From Jacaranda mimosifolia (Eukaryota > Streptophyta > Magnoliopsida > Lamiales > Bignoniaceae), in NCBI GenBank assembly GCA_018894105.1, contig CM032120.1, positions 32,200,710 through 32,264,709 of the forward strand: a stretch of 64,000 bases of DNA, written 5' to 3'. Shown in pieces: positions 23,528-34,204 of this stretch. Below the pieces are notes generated by a model. The model was not told the origin of the DNA. It saw nothing but the letters and a program-made list of their open reading frames with translations, and did no database searches. Position 1 is the stretch's first letter, and each line of letters begins with the position of its first letter. The position numbers and the translations under genes are program-made.

Positions 23528-24539
23528 CTCTACAAAAAAACACTGCTTTTCTAACGAAATGCATCCCTCAAAAATTTCCAAAGGATTTCGATGGATTTAT
23601 GAGGGAATAGGATTCATCGGAAATTCAACAGAAAATCATCGAAAAATCATCTATAAATTGGAGGGAAATTGGTCCATAAAGGCATGAAAATATTCGATGG
23701 ATTATTCGTTGGAAGACTATCGTAATATATTTTCCAATGGAGTTTTTGATGGATGGTCCGTTAGAAAATTGAATTTATCTGATTTTAAAAACTTGTTTTC
23801 TGATGAAAATTTTCATCAAAAAACATAATTAAATCTGCCACCCCAATTCTTCTTCCTTTCCAATTTCTCTCATTTTCCCTGCGCGTTTCCACTCTTCTCC
23901 TCGATGTCCTTCACTACTGTCGATGCTTCAATCGCGGCCCACGCACGCTCGTCGCTGTTGTTGCCATATCCGTTGCTGTGCTACTGTTGTCACCGCTCGC
24001 TTGCATGCCCCATCACAATCTTCCATGCTATTAGTTAATTTTCTTAATTTTTTTATATCTTTATTTATTTAAGCATAATTGTATGTTAGTTTGTTTAGAA
24101 ATATATCTTGGTTTCTAATAATTAGTTGTATAGAAATGCATGTTAGGATAACTTGTAGGATTACTTAGATTTGATCATATTAAATACTGGGCCACTTATC
24201 AATCATGGGCTCCAAGTCTACTAACCAAGGGCCCAGATTGCTTGGATTATGTATCTATCATGTACAATCCTTCAAAGCAAACGAGGCCTTTTAGTTTAGA
24301 ATTGAGTCTAGGACAATTTATAGGATTACTTAGACTATTCGAAATAGCCAAGGTGCAAAAAAAATACTATTCAGGCTAAATAATAAAAAAATATCATATT
24401 GGATACTTTAGACTACCAGAAATATTAACAAATGTAGCTTACGGAATTAAATTCCATCTTACTCTAAATGGTTATCTTACAAATTATTCTAAAATGAATA
24501 AAAATTTAACCAAAAAAGATGTATATTCTATCTTAAAGC

Positions 24540-25555
24540 TTATCAAACCTCTAATTACAATATAGCTTATTACACCAACCAACTCCCCATTCAAACTTAT
24601 CTAAACCCCATCTATCTCAAAGATTTTCAAAAGTTAGAAACATAAAAAAATGAAAATTTCATCATCTAAACTTCACAATGCTATTCTAACAACCCCAATA
24701 AAGACAAATATAATGACTCCAAAATATTAATGTCAGTACTGTTGAGAATTATTCTACGATCATAAGTTGAAAATCCACTTAAGGCCGACCTCAAGCGAAT
24801 TTTTAACTTATGATTGAAGAATATATAATTTTCCACAATACTAGCATTTCTAGTATGGAGTCATTACATAATTATCAAGACAAATAATATTTGTTTAAAA
24901 AAGGAGCGTTATAGGAGTCTCGAACTCCTGTGATCAGTCATCAGCTGACCATATTCTCTAATAAAAATTTTTGTTCAAAAATCTATTCATTCATTAGAAG
25001 TTTTCTTCAATCCTTTCGTCTACCTGAATCTGTTGTTGTAAAAGACAACCAATCAAGGATTGGAATGCCAATGAACCACTAAACTGTCCTCTTATTACAA
25101 CCATAGATCCAGGTAGATAGAAAAACTAATGTATTCATTCGATGGATGAATGACATATTATATATATATATATATATATATCTAAACTTCAATTTTAGCT
25201 AAAAATTTAATTAAAAATGAAGTACATTTTATCCAACTATAACCAAATTATCATTGCCTCTAATTACAATACAACCTATTATACCAACCAACTCTCCGTT
25301 CAAATTCATCTCAACCCCTTCTATCTTAAAGAATTTCAAAAGTTAGAAACATAAAGAATAAAAATTTCACCATATCATCTTCGTAATTCTATTCTAACAA
25401 CCCGAAAAAAGGCAATGTAATGAATCTAAAGATTAATGCTGGTGCTGTGGAAAATTATTCTACTATTTCAACTGATGATCGTAAAATAATTTTTCAAAGT
25501 ACTGGCATTTCTCACATAGAGTCATTACAAAATTACTAAACTAAATATTTTTCTA
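24540..25555 (+). repeat. Direct repeat pair in outer CACTA (24540-24890, 25248-25555)
   Basis: The two segments share CCTCTAATTACAATA, then CCAACCAACTC, then TTTCAAAAGTTAGAAACATA and CATTTCT followed by GAGTCATTACA, in the same order and orientation, offset by about 700 bases and clearly diverged. They may be an internal duplication or LTR-like ends of a small insertion. The spacer holds a TA microsatellite (25157-25181) and a tRNA-like T-arm look-alike near 24905-24960 (minus strand). No coding sequence was seen. Confidence 0.65.
25157..25181. repeat. (TA)n microsatellite
   Basis: An uninterrupted alternating TA run of about 25 bases. It lies between the two direct repeats of the outer CACTA. 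Confidence 0.9.
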
Positions 25556-25680
25556 TTGACTGTTTTTAATTACCTTATCGAGTCCAGTTAAATGTTCTTA
25601 TACATTTGACATACGTAAATATTAAGTTGTCATAATAATATTAATTATTATCTTTATGTGATATTTGTATTTGTTTTATA

Positions 25681-25902
25681 GATGGCAAATCAATCTGGTT
25701 TCCATCCCCTTGCCATTGGCTGAGATCGGGGTTCTGGCCGAAGTAGGGAGATGAATTCTTCAATCCATAAGACACACTTGCTAGCTGAATATTCTCCCAC
25801 CTCCTCGTCGGCTGGTCATCAATTTATGCCAACCCTATGCCTTCCTCCCACCAGAAGCCACAGTATTCCTCCCTAATCCTATTCTGCTGCTGTGAGGTCA
25901 TC
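25681..25902 (+). pseudogene. 5' part of CACTA ORF1, cut by inner CACTA
   Basis: Starting MANQSGFHPLAIG at the ATG at 25681, the reading has stops but looks coding, with a Ser/Pro-rich stretch (LLAEYSPTSSSAGHQFMPTL). The preceding bases TTTGTTTTATAG make a plausible acceptor. It breaks off at the inner CACTA near 25903 and resumes at 38552. It appears to be the N-terminal part of the Ptta/En-Spm ORF1 whose conserved end is at 39,765-40,100. Confidence 0.55.
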
Positions 25903-27219
25903 CACAACAAAAACAAAATTAAGCACTAAAGACACTAAAAAATGCCACTTAAATAATGTTATAGTGGTGATTTTAAATTTAATGATATTTTTTAAAAGTG
26001 CCACTTGTAGAAATATAGTTAAAGTTATAAATGTCACTAAATTACCTTTATTTTAACATTAATAAAATGCAAAAAAAATTGCATCAAATAACAAGTTAAA
26101 ATGTCAAGAAAAATGCATTAAATAACATATTAAAGTGCCATTAGAAATTATTTTAAATGACATGCTAATATGCCACTAAAAATTGCATGTAGTGGTAGGT
26201 TAAAATGCTACAAAAGTTCATTTAAATGACAAGGTAATATGTCATAAAAAATACAATAAATATCATGTTAAATGCCACAAAAATACTTTTAAATGACATA
26301 CTAATGTGCCACAAAAAATTCATACAGTGATGTTAATGTGCCGCAAAAGATTTCTTTAGATGACATACTAACATGCCATAAAATTAATTAAATAAACATG
26401 TTAAATTAAATTGCCTTGTATAAAACTTGAACTTGTAACATCTTAGTTGGAAAGATATGAGTTTACCATCAAACTATCTACCAAATGTTCATTATAAATT
26501 TTCAAAATTATTATTATATTTTTATACTTTAAAAGCATATTTTATCAATTATTTAAATATATGCTCAAAATTATTTTATTAAATAATATATTTGAAAAAG
26601 TGTGAGACATTAAATTTAGAGAGAAAATATTCAAAAAAATAATGTGTAGGTGTAGACCTAAATTTTTTATGGGCAAAAACTTAATTTTTTTATACTTCTT
26701 GAAAAATATGGTTAATTTAGTTGACACATTAAAATTATATTAAGTAGTAAATTTAATCAATACATTATGATAAGATATAAATTTATAAAATGGCTATATA
26801 TACTTTATCTATTTTTGTGATATTTATTTCATGTCACACCATAACTAAATTATGAGTGATTTTTTTATGAAAACAGTAGTGATGTTAGTTATATGCTTTT
26901 AACATATAATTATGTTAGTAATTTTAATAAAATTATAATTTTTATAATATTTATTAATTAATTACTACTAAGTATTATATTTTTGTGGCATTTTTTATTA
27001 CTATCACTGTATTATAATGTGCAACTATATTGTAAAATGGTGTCAAATTAATGCCACTAAATAATTTGTGGTATCTTTTATAGATACACCATAAATAATT
27101 ATGAGTGGTATCTTTTAAGAAAAAATTAGTGGCCTACTTAAATGTCTTGCAAATATATTTATGTTGGTATTTTTGTTTAAATGTCACAATTTTTTTGTCA
27201 CTTATTGAGCAAACGCCAC

Positions 27220-27982
27220 TGATATGGGGTAGCCCAATGGGCAAGGCCCAGAGACCGCAGGCCAAGGATGTAGCGCCAGGCTCATCTCATATCCCGAGAC
27301 CAATGGTGCTACCGACGTCAGGTGACCCAAATCGACCATCCAGATCGACGTCGTTCACAGACAAGGCCGTGGGTCGATCCCTCGACATCGGTGCTCGTCC
27401 GCCTCTCACACCGCGTGGTAACCCATCATAAAGTCGACCTTGCCACCGACCACGGAGGTCGACTTGGCGCAGAATCAGCTCTCTCGCATTAAATGCCCTG
27501 ACAGACAGCATGCCTCCACATTAATGACATATGCCACCCCAGTACTACCCATGCTGACGCACTAGGCAGGAGGCGCGTCTACAGTGTATTAACCTGCCCA
27601 TGAAGCCTGGAAAGGCAGCCACTGGAATAGGATAGGAATGAGAGATGACCTAATGCCCTTTATACAAGGACAAAGATCCTTTCTACATGTGAAGGGCATC
27701 TCAGACAAATTCCTACTAGGAGAAGGCTATAAATACCCCCACTCCAGCCTCTCAAAAGGTGTGCTATTCTATATCCAAAAGCCCTCACTCTGTTGCTCGC
27801 TGAATCTGGTTGACTCTATACTAACTTGAGCATCGGAGTGCCTTAGCTGAGGGCACCTCAGCTAGCCCGACGTTTGCTCGTGATTGCAGGACTTAGCCTA
27901 ATTACCTTTACATATCGACCACCCAGGTCAAACACCTCCCAACTTATCTGATCTAGCTTAAAAATGGATTTCACCCTCATTA
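27220..27982 (+). repeat. 5' LTR of gypsy element 2
   Basis: This 763-bp LTR runs from TGATATGGGGTAGCCC to CACCCTCATTA. It includes a CTATAAATACCCCCACTCCA segment at about 27728, a good TATA-box region for the element's transcript. The final base triplet is TTA where the other LTR has TCA. In the first 120 aligned bases I count roughly 15 differences from the 3' LTR, so the insertion is not recent. Confidence 0.9.
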
Positions 27983-28002
27983 TTTGGCACCGTCTGTGGG
28001 AA
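27983..28002 (+). other. Primer-binding region of gypsy element 2
   Basis: TTTGGCACCGTCTGTGGGAA directly follows the 5' LTR. In this group of elements the sequence TGGCGCCGTCTGTGGGA at this place is where a tRNA 3' end primes minus-strand synthesis; here one base differs (A for G). I do not name the tRNA. Confidence 0.7.
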
Positions 28003-28023
28003 AATTTGAGTCTACTATCAAAA

Positions 28024-29621
28024 ATGGTGAACACCAAGTGAGCCTCCTCGGGAAAAGAAGAAAACAAGAGGTCTAGCTCTCCTCATCCTCGACCTCAGCA
28101 AGAGGCTGGTGCACCAGGATCGAGTGTCCAGCCAGAACAGGTGGTCACCTTGACCATGCCTCAATTGATGCAGCTCATCAGCAAACAGATATCCACCCAT
28201 ATTTCAGCTTAACTTTCAGCAAGTTTGAATCGGCATACTGTACAATTGGAGCCAGCGGCCAGTGCAATGCCGCAACCCACAGCCCCGAAGAAGAGACCAC
28301 CTAGGGAAAACCTGGATCGGCTAGAGTCTAGAAGGCCTCCCTCGAGGGGAAAAGTAAGCCCAAGGCCATTTTCCAAAGGAAGTGGCCAGACCCATGCCTC
28401 ACGAGGAGGTTGCGGATTCCATTGATCAAGGCATTCGACCCATTCGAGCCCAGTAGCGCGATAGGGTCAAGCGCTCAAGGCCCCATCCGAATAGAAATGC
28501 ATCCCAAGTCGAAAGGGAAGAATGGAAGAAAGTATCCCACTAAATCCAACAGTTGAATCGGCGATTGGATGAGATCTTAAGGAGACACACAGAGAAAAAT
28601 TACAAGCAAGAGGGACCGCCAAGGTTCTGAAGGGAAAGAGATTCACCATTCGTCCCGAATATTATCGATGAGCGCATTACCGTCGATGCCAAAATTTTGA
28701 CTTGCCTACCTCAATATGATGGCTTATCGGACCCAAACAAGCATTTAATGTAGTTCGAACACATGATACAGCTTCACAGGCACAACGATTACATCCACAC
28801 CAAGATGTTAGTAACCATCTTTCAGGGGATAGCGTTGGACTGGTTCATTAAATTGGAACAGGCATCAATATACTCGTACGACCAATTGTGTGACAAGTTT
28901 TTACATCAGTTTGCAAGCAGGAGGAAGGCAAAACTCTCACACACCCATTTACACACGGTGTAACAGAATTAAGGGGAATCCCTTCGAGACCTTTTTACCA
29001 GATTTAACACAATGGTGTTGAAGATTGACAGCCCAATGATCGAGTTCCTAATCAACATATTGTTCTTGGGCCTTAGGCATGAGGAATGCCAATGCATTGG
29101 TGCACGAGTAGCCAAGGTTGATGAAGGAGTTCCTAGACCTCGCGAAAAGAAACATGACCCAAGAAGAGATGAATAAATTAAAATATGGCAATCTTGAGGT
29201 CGAAAAGAAGAAAAGAAAGGAGAAAGACGATCGCCAACTCAGAAAGGGATGTCGATCCCCCATCAAACGCTTCCATGACTATGCTCCACTTAACCTCCCA
29301 AGGAAGGAGGTGTTGCTCATTATCCAACACGATAATCTCCTTAAAAGGCCCAGAAAACTAGCCGAGATAGAAGCCATGAAAAAGTCAAAGAAATATTGCC
29401 ACTTCCATAAGCAAAAAGGGCAAGACATGGAAGATTATTTCTATTTGCATGACGAAATTGAAAGACTGATCAGGCAAGGTCATTTGAAAAAATATGTCGA
29501 TGAGCATGCCAGGCGTGAAGAGGGCAGAACCGATCGAACTCCCCGTATAGAAAGGTCGGCTAGCTTGAGGAGAGAAGATAAAGGGAGACCAGCTCAGGAG
29601 CCCCACCCACCCATTCAATGA
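28024..29621 (+). pseudogene. Gag of gypsy element 2
   Basis: The reading begins MVNTK at 28024, the usual start in related elements, but a TGA follows at codon 6. A Gln/Pro/Arg-rich leader follows (28225-28425). The gag core at about 28680-29100 reads YDGLSDPNKH and LVTIFQGIALDWFIKLEQAS, then YDQLCDKFLHQFAS, matching the retrotransposon gag core. The last open stretch, 29118-29621, reads ETFL-type helices and a zinc-knuckle-like YCHFHKQKGQDMEDYFYLHD segment followed by EIERLIRQGHLKKYV, standard for the end of Tat-type gag. Several stops and frame changes break the chain. Confidence 0.8.
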
Positions 29622-29759
29622 GTCATCGACATGACTGTGGGAGGTCCCACGGGGAGGTACTCAAGGTTTGCTAGAAAACAGACCCAAAGGCAATTGGAGT
29701 CGACCAAATCAGCCAAGGTCGAGACAGTTTTCCAGCTTTAACCTGCATAGAACCAATCT

Positions 29760-30300
29760 CTTTCACCAAGTTTGACCTCGATCATCTGGAAAACGGAGGA
29801 GTGGACAGAAAGATTGATTGCCCCATGGTGGTAACACTCGAAATAGCCAATTTTGAGGTGAGAAAGATTTTGGTCGACAACGGCAGTTCTGTGAACATCA
29901 TATTTTTGTTCACATTGAATTTGATGAATTTAGGGCAATTAAAGTTTGAGCGAGTCCGAACACCACTGGTCAGATTTGGGGGGTCCGAGATCATCCCAGA
30001 GGGATCTATTAACCTATCTATATCCTTTAGATAGGGCCCCCGCAGTAGAACATTGATGATCAACTACCTGGTAGTCGATGCTCCATTTACCAACAATGTT
30101 ATCATTGGACGACCTGCCTTGAACGACTTCAGGGCCATTGTCTCGACCTACCATATGAATATCAAATTCCTAACCCCAGCAGGAGTAGGGTAAATTTTGT
30201 GTAATCTTAAGGATGCATAGCGTTGCTATACCATTTCGGTCAAGTCCAACGAACAAAAGAAGCGACCTCAATTGAAGCTCTCGGGAGACACCTCTGTAGC
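29760..30300 (+). pseudogene. Aspartic protease of gypsy element 2
   Basis: Open from 29801 (MDRKIDCPMVVTLEIANFEV), this region has ILVDNGSSVNI with the active-site Asp at 29876-29878; DNGSS is the usual form in this lineage. It continues with VRFGGSEIIPEGSI, then a stop at 30032-30034, then LMINYLVVDAPFTNNVIIGR and PALNDFRAIVSTYHMNIKF, the closing IGRP.L...A..S..H motif. Except for the stops the domain is close to consensus. Protease would cut the Gag-Pol polyprotein. Confidence 0.8.
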
Positions 30301-30379
30301 GAAACCCGATTAGGGATCTTCATCTAAGAAGATGAAGCTACAAGACACCTAGGTCGAGCCTGTTGGGGAGTTCAAAATG

Positions 30380-31340
30380 ATTGAGCTAGAGCCTGGAAAT
30401 CCTGACAAGACTACTTGGGTTGGAAATGATTTGGGCGACTGTCTGGAATGCCTCATGGTCGATTTCCTTCAGAGAAACATCGACGTGTTTGCATGAAAAG
30501 CCTCCAATATCCAAGGAATTGACCTAAGTGTTATCATCCATCATCTCAATGTAGACCCTTCCTACAAGCCAATGAGGCAGAAGACAAGAACCTTCAATGC
30601 CGAAAGGTCCCAAATTATCAAAGAGGAGGTCAACAAGCTACTAGAGGTAGGATATATTATAGAAATTTAGCACCCATTATGGCTTTGTAATGTTGTACTC
30701 GTCCCTAAGAATGAGGAAAAATGGTGCATGTGTAATGATTTCACTGATTTGAATAAAGCTTGCCCTAAGGATCCTTACCCCCTACCTCGTATAGCTTTGT
30801 TTGTCGATTCTACAGTTGGTTGTGAACTATTGAGCATGATGGATGCCTTTCAAGGCTATTATTAAATATTCATGGCACCCAAGGACAGGGACAAGACCTC
30901 TTTCGTCGTCCCCAATGAAGTATACTATTTCTTAGTCATGCCTTTCGAGCTCAAAAATACGGGGGCAACGTACCAAAGATTGGTCAACTTTATGTTCAAA
31001 AACAAGATCAGATAATCGATAGAGGTCTTCATCGATGACATGATTGTCAAAACAAAAAGGTTAAGGACCACCTCACTGACCTCGACCATACCTTCTCTAT
31101 ATTAAGGGCATTTGGCATGAAATTTAACCCCAATAAGTGCACCTTCGGAGTTCGAGGAGGCAAGTTCCTTGGCTACATGGTTAGTCAGAGGGGGATAGAA
31201 GCAAACCCATATAAGATCCAGGAAGTTCTGGACATCACCCCGCCCTGCACTGTCTGAGACGTACAACGTGTAGTCGGTAGGATAATAGCACTTGGTAGGT
31301 TCATTACACGGCTGGCCGAAAAGAGCTTTCATTTCTTCAA
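30380..31340 (+). pseudogene. Reverse transcriptase of gypsy element 2
   Basis: The N-terminal linker has IDVFA and HHLNVDPSYKPMRQKTRTFN, then the RT: EEVNKLLEVGYIIEI, VVLVPKNEEKWCMCNDFTDL with NKACPKDPYPLP, MMDAFQGYY, MPFELKNTGATYQRLVNFMF, and FIDDMIVK with the catalytic FIDD motif at 31028-31039. A frameshift just after this motif and stops (for example after GYY near 30864 and after IEI near 30668) inactivate it. The order and spacing are normal for Ty3/gypsy RT. It would copy the element's RNA into DNA. Confidence 0.85.
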
Positions 31341-31359
31341 AATACTCAGAAGTGCAAAA

Positions 31360-31830
31360 AAATTGGAGTTTCAGTGGACCCAGCAGAGCGACCAGGCTCT
31401 AATTGAACCAAAGCAATACATGTACTCGCCGCCTTGCTCGCCAAAGCTGAGCTGGGAGAAGTTTTACAACTTTACCTGGTCGTATCCACCGCTTCGATTA
31501 GTTGAGTATTGGCATCGACGAGAGGCGGAACTCATCGACCTGTGTATTACTACAGTAAGGCTTTGCACGGGCCTGAACACAATTACATGGAGATTAGGAA
31601 GTTTGCTCTCGCCCCCGTTACAACAGCACAAAAGTTACGACCTTATTTTCAATCTCATACAATCGTAGTCCTGATCAATCAGCTATTGAAATAGGTGTTG
31701 TCGAAACCAGACGCCTCGGGTTGACTCATTAAATGGGCCATCGAGCTCGAGGAGTTTAACATCACGTTCCAACCGCAAATGGTCATAAAAGCACATGTCT
31801 TAGCTGATTTTGTCGCCAAAAGACTCAACC
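31360..31830 (+). pseudogene. RNase H of gypsy element 2
   Basis: Short open stretches in shifting frames include EFQWTQQSDQAL (near 31365) for the WT...Q.AF..LK motif, ASTRGGTHRPVYYYSKALHG (near 31512) for the E..Q.PVYY.S..L.G motif, and TAQKLRPYFQSHTIVVLINQ (near 31627). The remainder reads into a segment for KWAIEL.EF.I.F.P (near 31735). Frame changes occur roughly every 100 bases. This is the first of the two RNase H modules. Confidence 0.75.
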
Positions 31831-31839
31831 TCCTAGACC

Positions 31840-32350
31840 AGCTCGGTCAAGAATCCTCTATTTGGACTTTGCACGTCAATGGTTCAGCAACCACATCGGG
31901 AGGAAAAATTGGTGTTTCTCTTTGATCCTCACTTGTAGAAGAGTATGATTTCGCAATAAAACTCAACTTCCTAGTCACCAACAACGAAGTAGAGTATGAA
32001 GCTCTCATTGTCGGAATGAACATGGCAGCAACTCGGGGCGTCGAGCAACTAGTAGCAATCACAGACTCCCAGCTAGTGGCTAAGCAAGTCGAAGGAAACT
32101 TTGAAGCCAAAGAGGCTAAAGTGGGCCAGTACTTGGTCGAGGTGAAACAATTACAGCGGTCATTCAAGAGCTTCACCCTGAGCCAGGTTCCCCGAACAAA
32201 AAATGAGCGGGCAGACGCACTCTCAAATTTTACTAGCTCGACGAGGGGAACTAGGGAAAGAACTATAACGTTCTTGGTAGCCAGCAAACCATGTATCCAC
32301 ACTAACAACCAGAACTTCATGGGGAGCATCGAAGAGGCAGTGCCCTCCTA
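31840..32350 (+). pseudogene. Second (archaeal-type) RNase H of gypsy element 2
   Basis: After a start corresponding to WTLHVNGSATTSG (near 31862), the segment reads through NNEVEYEALIVGMNMAATRG (near 31980-32035), AITDSQLVAKQVEGNFEAKE, and SQVPRTKNERADALSNFTSS (near 32180). The residues Asp in ITDSQ and Asp in ADALS fit the RNase H active site. Open from 32016 to 32351. Presence of this second module supports placement in the Tat group. Confidence 0.8.
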
Positions 32351-32379
32351 GCAGGACCTAATCAAGCTCTACCTAAGCT

Positions 32380-33590
32380 AATAGACAATCCCTAATGACG
32401 AAAAGGAGGCCTGCAGACTCAGAGCATATGCAACCAAATTCACACTCGACGAACATGGACAGCTCTACAAGAGGTCAATATCAGGACCACCACTTAAATG
32501 CCTAACACCTGAAGAGGCAAACGAAGTGCTTCATGAGATCTACGCCCGCATTTGCAGTAATCATTCCACAGGTCGATCCTTGGCTCACAAAGTCATCCGA
32601 TACAGTTATTTTTAGCCTACCTTATTAAAAGACTCACTCGACTTCGCTAGAAAGTGCCCGTCATGCTAGCTCCACTTGAATATACCGCACCAACCAGTTG
32701 CGTCGATGGTAAACATCAAGATCATGTGGCCATTCGACCAATGGGGAATCGACATGGTCGGATATTTCCCAAAAACATCTAGCCAGCAAAAATTTATCAT
32801 TGTAGCAGTCGAGTACTTTACTAAATGGATCGAAGCGGAAGTAGTTCCAAAAATCATATACGCGGCCATCAAGACCTTTATTTGGAAAAACATAATCTAC
32901 CGTTTCGATTTGCCCAAAGTCTTGACATCGGATAACGGGACCCAATTTCAAAATAAGAACACAAGAAAATGGTGCAAAGCTTTGGGAATATGCCAACACT
33001 TTACATCAGTAGGAAACCCCCAGGCCAATGGTTAGACGGAGGTCATGAACAGAATAGTTCTTGACCACCTTAAAGCTTGAATAGTAGGAACTGGGGCAAG
33101 TTGGGCAGACGACCTCCTAGGAGTGCTGTGGGAATACAGAACCACACCTCGAACAGCCACGGACCACAGCCCTACGACTTGGTCTACAACTTCGAGGCAG
33201 TAATTCCATTCGAATTGATGCAACATACAACCCGAGTGATTCATTATAATTCGGTTAGAAACGTAACAGAGCGGATCCTTGATCTCATCACCATCGACGA
33301 GTTGCACCACACAGCCTACAACACAATACAGCAATATCGATTGAAAATGACGGAATGTTACAACAAGGTAGTTCAACCCCATAGTTTCAAAATGGGCAAC
33401 CAAGTCTTCAAGAAGGTCGAAGTTTCGAGGTGTGTGGGAAAACTCGATCCGAAATGGGAGTGATATTACTCCATGGTCAAAGTGTCGAAACACAATGCAT
33501 ACCAACTAGCAGACACATACAGTAACAAGCTACCACGACCTTGGAACTATATAAATCTGAAGAAATTCTATTTTTAAAAAGGTTACTGGC
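32380..33590 (+). pseudogene. Integrase of gypsy element 2
   Basis: The zinc-binding region is in shifted frames around 32500-32670. The catalytic core is largely open from 32676: Asp in QWGIDMVGYFP, Asp in VLTSDNGTQF, and, after a TAG at 33034-33036 in place of a Gln codon, Glu in TEVMNR. The last two are separated by 35 residues, so the D,D(35)E pattern is preserved. The C-terminal part includes VYNFEAVIPFELMQHTTRVI, QQYRLKMTECYNKVVQPHSF, KKVEVSRCVGKLDPKWE, and ends near 33578 with PRPWNYINLKKFYF. Apart from stops and frameshifts it is close to consensus. Confidence 0.85.
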
Positions 33591-33654
33591 CTCCGTTGTA
33601 TTTCCTCGCAGAAATGAAAGTTTATGGAAATTCTTGCGAATACCTTCTTGTATA

Positions 33655-33975
33655 ACTTGATTACTTGATGTCGACCCCATAGTCAACCAAGCAGGCTTCT
33701 AGTGCCCAAGTTGAGGCTTCATAGCCAAGACCAAATTGTCAACCCCGTAGTCACCAAGCAGGCTTCTAGCTGCTAAGTGAAGCCTTCACAGCCAAGACCA
33801 AATTATCGACCCGGTAGTCAACCAAGTAGGCCCTCAGCCACCATGCCGAACCCTAAATTTTTAATATCGACCCCGTAGTCACTAAATTATACGAGTTCAT
33901 CGTTAATTATCTCGTTTAATTAAGCAATCGACGTGATAGATTACAGCCGACCCCGAAGTCGCTAAATTGTGCATA
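33655..33975 (+). repeat. ~69-bp tandem array downstream of integrase, element 2
   Basis: The motif TCGACCCCGTAGTCAACCAA recurs with changes at 33671, 33739, 33806, 33867 and 33947, giving periods of 68, 67, 61 and 80 bases. Between copies the text AGGCTTCTAG...GCCTTCATAGCCAAGACC is shared. It is noncoding and sits at the same place as the arrays in elements 1 and 3 but is unrelated in sequence. Confidence 0.8.
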
Positions 33976-34204
33976 CATAACATGAATTGAAATATGCGTT
34001 GGATTAGGTAATCATGGTTTATTCGACAGCGATCTTGAACTAATTTTACCAAAAAATTTACAGCGCAAACATTCGACTACAACCTTGATTGTTTTTAAAA
34101 GAGTAATAAAAAATACATGCCATTCAACTAAATAGATGTGTACGAACGACAAAAGAACTACTTTATTCATTGCAAAAGGTTCAGTTACAAACGTTTGAAT
34201 AAGT

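Noticed and set aside
24900..24965. Possible tRNA gene on the minus strand
   Set aside because: A T-arm-like AGGAGTTCGAGACTCCT is present, but acceptor, D and anticodon arms could not be paired.
31847..32329. 160-codon minus-strand open frame
   Set aside because: Shadow of the second RNase H of element 2; the plus strand carries the ADALS and AEYEAL-type motifs.
33032..33505. 157-codon minus-strand open frame
   Set aside because: Shadow of the integrase C-terminal region of gypsy element 2, which reads as recognisable protein on the plus strand.
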